The notes under the pieces were generated by a model that had not been told where the DNA came from, did no database searches, and was given only the letters and a program-made list of their open reading frames with translations. A stretch of 25,691 nt of DNA, taken from an uncultured Gardnerella sp. (GTDB lineage Bacteria; Actinomycetota; Actinomycetes; Actinomycetales; Bifidobacteriaceae). Each line of letters opens with the position of its first letter. The first letter of the stretch is position 1. A program made the position numbers and the translations under genes. Below, in pieces: positions 1 to 6,848 of this stretch. The stretch is from positions 1-25,691 of the forward strand of contig CAMUFL010000012.1 in assembly GCA_947088155.1 (NCBI GenBank). Direction: 5' to 3'.

Positions 1-23
1 GACGATATGATTAAGTAAAAAGG

Positions 24-53
24 GATATGTGTCCAGAAAAAGGGGTACATATC
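24..53. other. Imperfect inverted repeat at left edge
   Basis: GATATGTGTCC (24-34) can pair with GGGTACATATC (43-53) across an 8-nt A-rich loop, giving an 11-bp stem with two G-T wobbles. The two arms also resemble each other as direct repeats preceded by AAAAGG. It could be the remains of a mobile-element end or a hairpin belonging to a gene to the left. No transposase fragment is visible beside it, so the assignment is open. Confidence 0.3.
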
Positions 54-59
54 AGGCTG

Positions 60-250
60 ATCCAGCGACAAAAACCAGTTAAAACTCCGGCAAATGTTCC
101 ACAAATTGGCTAATCCAGCGACAAAAACCAGTTAAAACTCCGGCGAATGTTCCAAAAAACCAAAAGCGATTAAAACTTTACACGCAAGTAAAGTTTCGGT
201 CGAATATCAGCCAAAAAACGACAATTCCTTTACAGCCAAGTAAAGAAAAT
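60..250 (+). repeat. A/B repeat array 1 (2 A units, 2 B units)
   Basis: Two A modules have their CCGG cores at 87 and 140, 53 bp apart. Two B modules follow, with CTTTAC at 176 and 228, 52 bp apart. B1 forms a perfect 9-bp stem (173-181 with 188-196). B2 is CTTTAC-AGCCAA-GTAAAG at 228-245. The array lies just past the stop codon of the DUF177 gene (minus strand). On the minus strand the B2 hairpin is followed about 10 nt later by a run of six T, so it may help end that transcript. This accounts for nearly all of the 263 bases before the first gene; no gene is seen there. Confidence 0.85.
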
Positions 251-263
251 AACGCGCGCGCAA

Positions 264-902
264 TTAATTCTGATTTTCAGCCTGCTCAAGTTGCGCTTTT
301 AAGCCTTCCAAAGCCGCAAATCGAATATCCGTAACGTCGTGATGATGCTCCGGATGCTCGTTCAAATTCTCACCGCACTGCGGGCAAAGTCCACGGCAAT
401 CCGGCTCACACAGCGGCTGAAGCGGCAACTCGCTAACCATCGTGTCTCGAATAAGCGCCTCAATATCCGCAAAATCGCCGCCGCCAACCAGCGGATACAC
501 ATTCCCAGACTCATCGTTTTCATCCCAAATCTGCGACTCATCCTCGTCTGCATCCCAGCGCTCCCCGCGCTCCCCGCGGTTATTCGCACGCTGCGAGCGC
601 TCGTCCACGTAAGGGAAGAACACGCACACATCCACCTTCCAATCGCGGCGAAGAGGCATCAGGCAGCGCGTGCACTCCGCATGAACCGGAGCCGTAATAC
701 TGCCTTGGAACATTAAGCCGTCAACCACAGCATCAAAATCGCCATCAACCATAACATCGCTGCCTGGTTTTACGCCAATAACGCAATCTCCAATACCTTC
801 CGGAGCTGGAAAAGCGCGGTGCAAAGACATACTGCTACCAGCGCGAGCAGCCATTTGCGCCACCGGAACAGCCCATGGTGATTGGGAAGGGTGCGAAGTC
901 AT
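264..902 (-). CDS. DUF177 (YceD-like) protein
   Basis: This 212-residue protein matches the DUF177/YceD family, found next to ribosomal protein L32 and RNase III genes in many bacteria and linked to rRNA or large-subunit biogenesis. The family signature is visible: an internal CTRC pair near residues 78-81 and a C-terminal cysteine cluster (LCEPDCRGLCPQCGENLN, about 163-180) that looks metal-binding. An acidic, Arg- and Gly-rich loop (about 100-130) interrupts the middle. The ATG directly follows the TAA of the upstream sepIVA-like gene with no gap, and AAAGGA lies 8 nt upstream, so the two are surely co-transcribed. The L32 gene (rpmF) usually expected next is not seen; a repeat array occupies the following 260 bp. 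The family call is firm; the biochemical role is known only in part. Confidence 0.85.
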   Translation of the reverse strand: MTSHPSQSPWAVPVAQMAARAGSSMSLHRAFPAPEGIGDCVIGVKPGSDVMVDGDFDAVVDGLMFQGSITAPVHAECTRCLMPLRRDWKVDVCVFFPYVDERSQRANNRGERGERWDADEDESQIWDENDESGNVYPLVGGGDFADIEALIRDTMVSELPLQPLCEPDCRGLCPQCGENLNEHPEHHHDVTDIRFAALEGLKAQLEQAENQN

Positions 903-2000
903 TTATTCATTCCTTTCATCGTCGTCGTTGCCGTCACTGTAGTTGCCATCGCCGTAGTTGCCATCGTCGTCAGCCTCGCCAGCATTTTTGTACAATTCTG
1001 CTCTTAAGTCGTTTTGCACATGTTCTGCAGCCCGGCAGCGATCATCCAACACGCGCTGGCCCGCTTGAACGTCCTGCTCTAACTTGTCAAGCTGCTGCTT
1101 TAAGCCTTCCATAACCGTTGCGCAATATTGATTAGCACCATGTATGAGCTTGTTGGATTTTTCTTGAGCCTTAGCGAGAATATCGCTCGCCTTCTGCCTT
1201 GCTAAAGCAGTGACATTTTCTTGACCAGCCAAGAATCTTGCACGTTCGCGAGCTTCGTCAATAATTTCTGCAGACTGAGATTGCGCTGAAGAAACAATCG
1301 AACTTGCTTGAGTTTGCGCTGTGCGAAGCCTGCGCTCTGCTTCTCGCATTAATGCCGACGCGCGCTCTAATTGCACTGGAAGCATGTCTTTTAAGCGCGA
1401 CAATTGATCCGCAAATTCGTCGCGATCAATTTTTACCATTCCTTGCGAAAACAGCACGCCTTTTGATTCCATAAGCGTAGATTCCATAGAGTCGATGATG
1501 TCGTAAACTGTGGTAAATTCGGCGCGGCTTTTTGAACGTATTTCGTCGCTTATTTTACTTGAAGCTGCAGCGGGCGCAGTATCTTCCTCGTCAAAGTCAA
1601 TTGCGCCGCCGTCTTCACGCTCGCGCAAATCTGGGAGCGGGAATGATGAGAAAAGATTTGATGAGTTTGCTGCGTTGCCGGCTTTTGCGTCGGCGGAAGA
1701 ATTTGCGGAAGCGTCCGAATTTGCAAACGAATTTGCAAACGAATTTGCTGCGTTTTCAGCATTTGCAGAATCAGCAACACTACTCACTGCCGACACAGCC
1801 GAAGTTTCCGTATTATCAGCATCATTGCCAGCATCCACAATACCTTGATCCGCAATACCTTGATTGTCTTCTTCGTCAACAAGAATTGGATGCAATGGAA
1901 GATTTTGGTTTCCGCCAGTTTGTATATTTCGTTCCATCGTGTCATCTCCTTCAAATTGCGAACCTGCGGTATTTTGCATCATATCGTTTTCGTCTGTCAT
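903..2000 (-). CDS. SepIVA/DivIVA-like coiled-coil cell-division protein
   Basis: This is a 365-residue protein with a disordered, Ser/Ala/Asn/Asp-rich N-terminal third, a long coiled-coil region (about 160-345) and an Asp/Asn/Gly-rich tail. The coiled-coil part (VYDIIDSMESTLMESKGVL, then heptad-rich Ala/Glu/Arg/Gln helices) resembles the actinobacterial DivIVA-like family that includes mycobacterial SepIVA, a septation and envelope-growth factor. The order coaD - this gene - DUF177 is the one known from mycobacteria, which supports the call. GGAG sits 8 nt before the ATG. The N-terminal region carries 12-bp repeats of GAATTTGCAAAC at 1717-1740 that encode repeated SFAN, a sign of slippage growth in a tolerant segment. 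Its exact role here is inferred from family and context. Confidence 0.75.
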   Translation of the reverse strand: MTDENDMMQNTAGSQFEGDDTMERNIQTGGNQNLPLHPILVDEEDNQGIADQGIVDAGNDADNTETSAVSAVSSVADSANAENAANSFANSFANSDASANSSADAKAGNAANSSNLFSSFPLPDLREREDGGAIDFDEEDTAPAAASSKISDEIRSKSRAEFTTVYDIIDSMESTLMESKGVLFSQGMVKIDRDEFADQLSRLKDMLPVQLERASALMREAERRLRTAQTQASSIVSSAQSQSAEIIDEARERARFLAGQENVTALARQKASDILAKAQEKSNKLIHGANQYCATVMEGLKQQLDKLEQDVQAGQRVLDDRCRAAEHVQNDLRAELYKNAGEADDDGNYGDGNYSDGNDDDERNE

Positions 2001-2070
2001 CTTCCACTCTCCTATAACAATTTTTGGAACAATCTCTTGTAATAATTAACAATTTCGTAAGTCACTGCCG

Positions 2071-2141
2071 ACTTTCGTTACTTTCGTTACTTTCGCTACT
2101 TTCGTTACTTACGTTACTTTCGCACTACTTTCGTTTCGTAA
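2071..2141. repeat. 9-bp tandem repeat (TTACTTTCG)
   Basis: About seven slightly diverged copies of TTACTTTCG fill much of the 157-bp gap between the end of coaD and the start of the sepIVA-like gene. No promoter or terminator stands out in it. The repeat lies in the leader of the sepIVA-like transcript if that gene is read through from coaD. Confidence 0.8.
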
Positions 2142-2157
2142 CAGCAAAAGCCAGCAG

Positions 2158-2682
2158 CTATTGCGCAAAAAGCTTTTGTAATAAGGGTATTACGTTATCT
2201 GGAACCATCCCTGCAACGTTTCCGCCATGACGCGCAACATCCTTAACCACCGAACTCGACACATGCTCAAGAACCGGATCCGCAGGCAAGAAAAGCGTTT
2301 CAATACCAGCCAATTTGCGATTAACAAGAGCCATGCCAAGTTCTGCTTCATAATCGCCGTTTTGACGCAACCCCTTTACAATCGCCGTAGCACCAACTTT
2401 TGTGCAATAATCCGTAATCAACCCCGTGGTAGAAGCAACAATTATTTTCCCAGAATAATTGCACTTTGACGCGCCGCCGCAATCATCACTCGACTTGCAC
2501 AAATTCTGCACAGCCTCGCGAATAATATTTACGCGCTCAGATTCAGAGAACAACGGCGTCTTTGCAGCGTTCACTGCAACTAGCACGTGTACTTCGTCAA
2601 ATAGGTGCGTACAGCGTTGTATTACGTCTAAATGGCCGGCAGTGACTGGATCGTATGAGCCGGGACACACAGCTATAGTCAT
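2158..2682 (-). CDS. coaD: Phosphopantetheine adenylyltransferase
   Basis: CoaD transfers AMP from ATP to 4'-phosphopantetheine, the penultimate step of coenzyme A synthesis, in the cytoplasm. The nucleotidyltransferase signature PGSYDPVTAGHLDVI is at residues 7-21 (GSYDP plus the T/H-x-G-H type motif), and the C-terminal SSSVVKDVA matches the family's SST-x-VRE motif. GLRQNGDYEAEL matches the substrate-binding GLR-x-x-x-D/E-E segment. At 174 residues it is about 15 longer than usual; the excess is a Cys/Ser/Asn-rich insert at about 62-78. No strong ribosome site precedes the ATG. It heads the coaD - sepIVA - DUF177 group on the minus strand and diverges from the DUF3039 gene. Confidence 0.95.
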   Translation of the reverse strand: MTIAVCPGSYDPVTAGHLDVIQRCTHLFDEVHVLVAVNAAKTPLFSESERVNIIREAVQNLCKSSDDCGGASKCNYSGKIIVASTTGLITDYCTKVGATAIVKGLRQNGDYEAELGMALVNRKLAGIETLFLPADPVLEHVSSSVVKDVARHGGNVAGMVPDNVIPLLQKLFAQ

Positions 2683-2799
2683 GCTTTTAGAGTATCACCC
2701 ATTTATCTCAGCGCAAAAATACTAGCTAAAACACGGCGTTTAAGAACAATTTTTGCGTGATTTTTTTGCGATAATGCCTTATGCTTGGGTTAAGTGAAA

Positions 2800-2838
2800 T
2801 TGACACGGAATTCGTTTTGCATTTGATTTTGAAAGGGA
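2800..2838 (+). promoter_or_regulatory. Likely promoter and ribosome site of the DUF3039 gene
   Basis: A perfect -35 hexamer TTGACA (2800-2805) is followed 16 bp later by TTTGAT (2822-2827), a weak -10. AAAGGGA (2832-2838) then serves as ribosome-binding site 7 nt before the ATG at 2846. The transcript would have a very short leader. The region also separates two divergent genes, so a coaD promoter on the other strand is expected here, but none was clear. Confidence 0.4.
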
Positions 2839-2845
2839 TTCGATT

Positions 2846-3175
2846 ATGTTTTCAGCACTATTAGCAGATAACGCACTTACTGCAATTATGGAAGCCGATT
2901 CGCAGTCCGCTAATCCCGACTCAGGTTCCGGCACAAGCACTTCTGTGTTGGAGCGCCCGGAAGTTAATGAAGATGCCCGCTTAGACGACGGCGGAAACGC
3001 AGATCGTTTTGCGCACTACGTTTCTAAAGATCGCGTTGAAGAGTCGCGCTTAACCGGCCGACCGGTTGTGGCGTTATGCGGAAAAGTTTGGATTCCGCGC
3101 CACGAAGCGAACGACTACCCTGTGTGCCCGGAATGCAAACGCATTTACGAAGAAATCGGTAAGCTCGGTTTTTAG
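2846..3175 (+). CDS. DUF3039 domain protein
   Basis: This 109-residue protein belongs to DUF3039, a small family confined to actinobacteria with no established function. Its conserved C-terminal half is clear: GRPVVALCGKVWIPRH (71-86) and YPVCPECKRIYEEI (91-104). Cys78, His86, Cys94 and Cys97 could form a single zinc site. The first 50 residues are poorly ordered and rich in Ser, Asn and Asp. There is no signal peptide or membrane segment. It stands alone on the plus strand with its own ribosome site and a hairpin after the stop. The family call is firm; the role is unknown. Confidence 0.85.
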   Translation: MFSALLADNALTAIMEADSQSANPDSGSGTSTSVLERPEVNEDARLDDGGNADRFAHYVSKDRVEESRLTGRPVVALCGKVWIPRHEANDYPVCPECKRIYEEIGKLGF

Positions 3176-3208
3176 AAAGTACGATTCTTAAGAAAGTACA
3201 GTTTTTAG

Positions 3209-3237
3209 AAAAGCCCGACTTTAACAGCCGGGCTTTC
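3209..3237. terminator. Hairpin terminator between DUF3039 gene and pncB
   Basis: AAAGCCCG (3210-3217) pairs with CGGGCTTT (3229-3236) around an 11-nt loop, an 8-bp GC-centred stem. Read on the minus strand it runs into TTTTCTAAAAA, so it could stop pncB transcripts. On the plus strand it lies 34 bp past the DUF3039 stop with a shorter T run. It is probably bidirectional between these converging genes. Confidence 0.65.
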
Positions 3238-3250
3238 GAAAATGCGAATT

Positions 3251-3310
3251 TTTACGCAATTTTACGTAACTTTACGCAATTTTACGTAACTTTACGCAAT
3301 TTTACGTAAC
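3251..3310. repeat. 20-bp tandem repeat, three copies
   Basis: TTTACGCAAT and TTTACGTAAC alternate without error six times, giving three 20-bp copies with a 10-bp sub-period. Each second half holds the palindrome TTACGTAA. The tract ends 3 bp before the pncB stop codon. Confidence 0.9.
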
Positions 3311-3313
3311 TTT

Positions 3314-4651
3314 TTACAAAACGTGAATCTCGGTTGGAATTGCAGGATCCCCACGCATCAAACTTTGCGCAGCCAACGGCAAACGCTGCAACTGGCGAGC
3401 GCAATAATCTTGAGCACGCATAATCGCATCGTGACCCATATACTGCTCGTCCGCCTCGCCATCAACCATGTAATCAACCAGCAAATTCTCCCACGAATCT
3501 TCAGGCTTAAACTTAGCCAACAAATCTTCCGAACCAGAAACCACGCGCTCACAATCAGCCACACCGCAAGAATCGTTGCTGTAATCGTAAGAGCGATACG
3601 CAAACTTGCGGCCAGGCACAGTCGCCTTATTCTTCGACTTCTTAGCAACCGGCTGCATTACGCCATCCGCACCCTCTCGCTCAGTAAGCTTATAAACCAT
3701 TGCGCAAGTTGGAGCGCCAGAGCCGGTTACAAGCATTGTGCCAATGCCGTAAGAATCCACAGGCGCATTCTGCAGAGACGCAAGCGCATACTCGTCCAAA
3801 TCGTTCGTAACTGTAATCTTCGTGTTCTTAGCACCCAAATCGTCAAGCTGATTCCTAACGCGACGAGCCAAAGCGCACAAATCCCCGGAATCAATACGAA
3901 TTCCGCCAAGCTCCGGCCCTGCAACTTCAACAGCGGTCTTCACAGCCTCTTCAATGTTATAAGTGTCAACAAGAAGCGTAGTGCCCTTGCCAAGAGCGGC
4001 AATTTGGGAAGTAAAAGCGTCGCGCTCGGTGTCGTGCACAAGCGTAAAGCAGTGAGCTGCGGTGCCGATTGCCTTCAAGCCGTAAAGTTTCGCCGCAAGC
4101 AGGTTTGCAGTTCCCTTAAAACCGCCAATTACTGCGGCACGGGAAGCAGCAACTGCCGAATATTCGTTCGTGCGACGACCGCCCATATCCATGCAAGGAC
4201 GTCCTGCGGAAGCAGAAACCATGCGAGCTGCAGCAGACGCAACCGCGCAATCGTAATTAAGCACGGAAAGAAGCAGCGTTTCAAGCAAAGTGCACTCACC
4301 AAAAGTGCCTTCTACTTGCAAAATCGGCGAATCTGGGAAGAACATCTCACCTTCTTGATAACCGGAAATTTTACCGTGGAATCGGAAATTTTCCAGCCAT
4401 TTAATAGTTTCGGCGCTAACAATTTTGCGATCACTTAAGAAACGCAAATCATCTTCCGAAAGACGGAACTTACGCAACTCCTCCAAAATGCGGCCCGTTC
4501 CAGCAACAACGCCGTAACGACGACCCTGCGGCAAGTGGCGCGTAAAAATTTCGAATACGCACTTGCGATTTGCAGTGCCGTCCTTAAGAGCCGCGTCAAG
4601 CATCGTATATTCGTACATGTCCGTCATAAGTGCAGATGAAATCTCAGCCAT
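3314..4651 (-). CDS. pncB: Nicotinate phosphoribosyltransferase
   Basis: The enzyme joins nicotinate to phosphoribosyl pyrophosphate, giving nicotinate mononucleotide for NAD salvage. The 445-residue protein shows the usual features: TDMYEYTM near the N-terminus, GRRTNEYSA and GGFKGTANLLAAKLYG mid-protein, GTAAHCF with the catalytic-region histidine, LLVDTYN, and the phosphate-binding RIDSGDL. The start at 4651 (MAEISS) is preferred over an ATG 24 bp upstream because AAAGGA lies about 5 nt before it and the extra residues (MFVVERNI) are unlike the family. It is a single-gene unit reading away from cysS. Sequence identity with relatives cannot be measured here, but the motifs leave little doubt. 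Confidence 0.93.
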   Translation of the reverse strand: MAEISSALMTDMYEYTMLDAALKDGTANRKCVFEIFTRHLPQGRRYGVVAGTGRILEELRKFRLSEDDLRFLSDRKIVSAETIKWLENFRFHGKISGYQEGEMFFPDSPILQVEGTFGECTLLETLLLSVLNYDCAVASAAARMVSASAGRPCMDMGGRRTNEYSAVAASRAAVIGGFKGTANLLAAKLYGLKAIGTAAHCFTLVHDTERDAFTSQIAALGKGTTLLVDTYNIEEAVKTAVEVAGPELGGIRIDSGDLCALARRVRNQLDDLGAKNTKITVTNDLDEYALASLQNAPVDSYGIGTMLVTGSGAPTCAMVYKLTEREGADGVMQPVAKKSKNKATVPGRKFAYRSYDYSNDSCGVADCERVVSGSEDLLAKFKPEDSWENLLVDYMVDGEADEQYMGHDAIMRAQDYCARQLQRLPLAAQSLMRGDPAIPTEIHVL

Positions 4652-4688
4652 GATATTCCTTTCGACAACGAACAAATAAACAGCTAGG

Positions 4689-4794
4689 CAATAGATAGGT
4701 AATAGATAAGTAATAGATATGAATCTAATTGGATTACTAAAATAGCTACGAATCTAACTGGATTACTAAAGCTAAATCTAAAGCTAAATCTAAA
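4689..4794. repeat. Short tandem repeats upstream of pncB
   Basis: Three neighbouring tandem tracts lie in the pncB leader: a 10-bp unit based on TAATAGATA (about 4689-4720, three copies); a 21-bp segment beginning GAATCTAA at 4721 and again at 4750 with one mismatch; and GCTAAATCTAAA twice at 4771-4794. No convincing pncB promoter was found inside or next to them. Confidence 0.75.
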
Positions 4795-4850
4795 ACCAAA
4801 TCGCAATAATTGTATCGCTAACTAAAGAGGCGGCGCGCAAAATAGCAAAA

Positions 4851-5030
4851 GCGACAAAACCCAGGTAAATTTCCGGCAAATGTTCCACAAAAACGCAAAC
4901 CCAGCTACAAACGCCAGATAAATTTCCGGCAAATGTTCCACAAAAACGCAAATCCAGCTACAAACGCCAGGTAAATTTCCGGCAAATGTTCCACAAAAAC
5001 GATTAAAACTTTACACGGCTGTAAATGAAA
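4851..5030 (+). repeat. A/B repeat array 2 (3 A units, 1 B unit)
   Basis: CCGGCAAATGTTCC cores start at 4873, 4926 and 4979, exactly 53 bp apart. They are followed by one decayed B module (CTTTAC at 5009, with GTAAAT as the other arm at 5021). The array lies between the divergent genes pncB and cysS, with the B end towards cysS. Unlike the copies inside the EEP gene, these A units contain AGGTAAATTT or AGATAAATTT, which would place a stop in one frame. Confidence 0.88.
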
Positions 5031-5051
5031 TGTCGCGCGAAGGCGTGCGCG

Positions 5052-5118
5052 GTTGACTATAGCCAAGTCTGAGTATGTTGACTATAGCCAAGTCTGAGTA
5101 TAAAGAAGCATTTATAAT
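5052..5118 (+). promoter_or_regulatory. Duplicated cysS promoter region
   Basis: A 25-bp segment beginning GTTGACTATAGCC is repeated perfectly and directly (5052-5076, 5077-5101). Each copy supplies a -35-like TTGACT (5053-5058, 5078-5083). The second copy is followed at 15 bp by TATAAA (5099-5104). A consensus TATAAT (5113-5118) lies further on and overlaps the ATG at 5117. If TATAAT is the real -10, transcription would begin close to the ATG at 5126 and the messenger would be almost leaderless. Confidence 0.5.
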
Positions 5119-6793
5119 GGCAAGTATGCTTAATAAGACTTTGAACGAAGAGACTACAAAAGTTACTAAAGCCGCACAAAACTTGCGCCTGTACAACACT
5201 GCCTCACACGCAACCAACGCTTTTACGCCATTAAAACCGGGTCGCGTAGGAATGTACGTATGCGGCGCGACCGTGCAAAGCTCGCCGCATATTGGCCACA
5301 TTCGCGCGGCAATCGCCTTCGACGTAATCCGCAGGTGGATGCTACGTCTTGGCTACAAAGTTACGTTTGTGCGAAACGTCACCGATATTGACGACAAAAT
5401 CATGAAAAAAGCTAGTGAAGCCGGCCAAACTTGGTGGGAGCGCGCCTACTTTTACGAGCGCGAATTTAGTGAAGCTTATAACACTTTAGGCGTTTTGCCG
5501 CCGACGGTTGAGCCGCGAGCTACCGGTCATATTACGGATATGGTTGAGCTGATTGAGCGTTTGATTGAGCGCGGTCACGCTTACGTTATTAAAGACGATT
5601 CGGGAAATCCTACTGGCAACGTTTATTTTGACGTGCCAAGTTGGGAGCGTTACGGCGAGCTTACGCACCAAAATCAAAATCGTGATGTAAATAGTTGCGA
5701 CGAAGCGTCCTCAATTGCGGATGCAAAAGGCCCAAGCGTGGACGCAGCCGGCAACGATATTTACAACCCGACCGACCCGGCCGACGCTTCCCCAGACAAG
5801 CACGATCCTAGGGATTTTGCGCTTTGGAAAGCTCCTTGCGATTTCGATCAGCCGGACGCGCGCTGGAAAACGCCTTTTGGCGAGGGGCGCCCAGGTTGGC
5901 ATATTGAATGCTCGGCTATGAGCCATCGTTATCTTGGCGACGATTTTGATATTCACGGCGGCGGATTAGATTTGCGATTCCCGCATCACGAAAACGAGAT
6001 GGCACAAACGCGTGCCGCCGGCTGGGAAAGCGCGAATGTGTGGATGCATTCCGCGTGGGTTACAGCCAAAGGCGAAAAAATGAGCAAATCGTTGGGAAAT
6101 GGGCTTTCCGTGCCAACAGTTTTGGCGAATAATTCGGCTTGGGTTGTGCGTTACGCGCTGGGAGCTGTGCAGTATCGCGCAATGTTGGAATGGTCGGATC
6201 AAGCTTTGGTAGAAGCAAAAGCTGCTTACGATCGCATAAGCAACTTCCTTGAGCGAGCCTGCCGACTGCTTGAAACAACGCCAACTCGCGAAGAAGTGCA
6301 ATCTGTAGACGCAGACTCGCTTCCTGAAGATTTTACGCGCGCAATGAACGACGATATTAACGTTTCTGGCGCAAACGCAGCAATATTCACAGCAATTCGA
6401 CAAGGAAATGCGCTTCTTGACGATTATGCACAAACGCAAAACGCTGCGAAAGCGCAAAAAGTATCGCAAAATGCGGCGCAATCACAAATCGAAAGCACGC
6501 AAAAACTGCTATATACCGCGGTTTTGCAAGTGCGCGCAATGCTAGACACGCTCGGATTGGATATTTACGGCGAACCTTGGGCTTCTGCGAAATCTTCTGC
6601 AGAAGGAGCAAACAGGGAAAGCAGTAAGGAATGCGAGGCTTTGGATGCTTTAATCAACTCGCAACTTCAAGCTAGAGCAGATGCTAGAAAAGCGAAGGAT
6701 TTTGCTACAGCGGATGCAATTAGAGATGCGCTGAATAACGCCGGAATCGTAATTGAAGACGGCGCTAAAGGATCTTCGTGGCATTTGCAGTAA
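5117..6793 (+). CDS. cysS: Cysteinyl-tRNA synthetase
   Basis: This class I synthetase charges tRNA-Cys. The 558-residue product has VCGATVQSSPHIGH (48-61, HIGH motif and first zinc cysteine), GRPGWHIECSAM and the GGLDLRFPHHENEMAQ zinc and active-site region, GEKMSKSLGN near residue 320 (KMSKS) and a C-terminal helical domain ending RADARKAKDFATADAIRDAL. A hydrophilic insert of about 45 residues precedes DPRDFALWK. An ATG at 5075 in the same frame lies inside the duplicated promoter and is not preferred. ATG 5117 has AAAGAAG upstream (5102-5108), and ATG 5126 is the alternative. ffh follows after only 55 bp, so the two may be co-transcribed. Confidence 0.95.
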   Translation: MASMLNKTLNEETTKVTKAAQNLRLYNTASHATNAFTPLKPGRVGMYVCGATVQSSPHIGHIRAAIAFDVIRRWMLRLGYKVTFVRNVTDIDDKIMKKASEAGQTWWERAYFYEREFSEAYNTLGVLPPTVEPRATGHITDMVELIERLIERGHAYVIKDDSGNPTGNVYFDVPSWERYGELTHQNQNRDVNSCDEASSIADAKGPSVDAAGNDIYNPTDPADASPDKHDPRDFALWKAPCDFDQPDARWKTPFGEGRPGWHIECSAMSHRYLGDDFDIHGGGLDLRFPHHENEMAQTRAAGWESANVWMHSAWVTAKGEKMSKSLGNGLSVPTVLANNSAWVVRYALGAVQYRAMLEWSDQALVEAKAAYDRISNFLERACRLLETTPTREEVQSVDADSLPEDFTRAMNDDINVSGANAAIFTAIRQGNALLDDYAQTQNAAKAQKVSQNAAQSQIESTQKLLYTAVLQVRAMLDTLGLDIYGEPWASAKSSAEGANRESSKECEALDALINSQLQARADARKAKDFATADAIRDALNNAGIVIEDGAKGSSWHLQ

Positions 6794-6848
6794 GAAAGCA
6801 ACCACACAATAATGCAACGTTAGCAACAGCAGGTAGAATGGAAACATT

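Noticed and set aside
24..53. Insertion sequence end
   Set aside because: Only a short imperfect inverted repeat is visible at the window edge, and no transposase sequence adjoins it, so it is listed only as an inverted repeat.
5075..5116. Earlier cysS start at ATG 5075
   Set aside because: It lies within the duplicated promoter segment, has no ribosome site, and adds 14 residues unlike the family.
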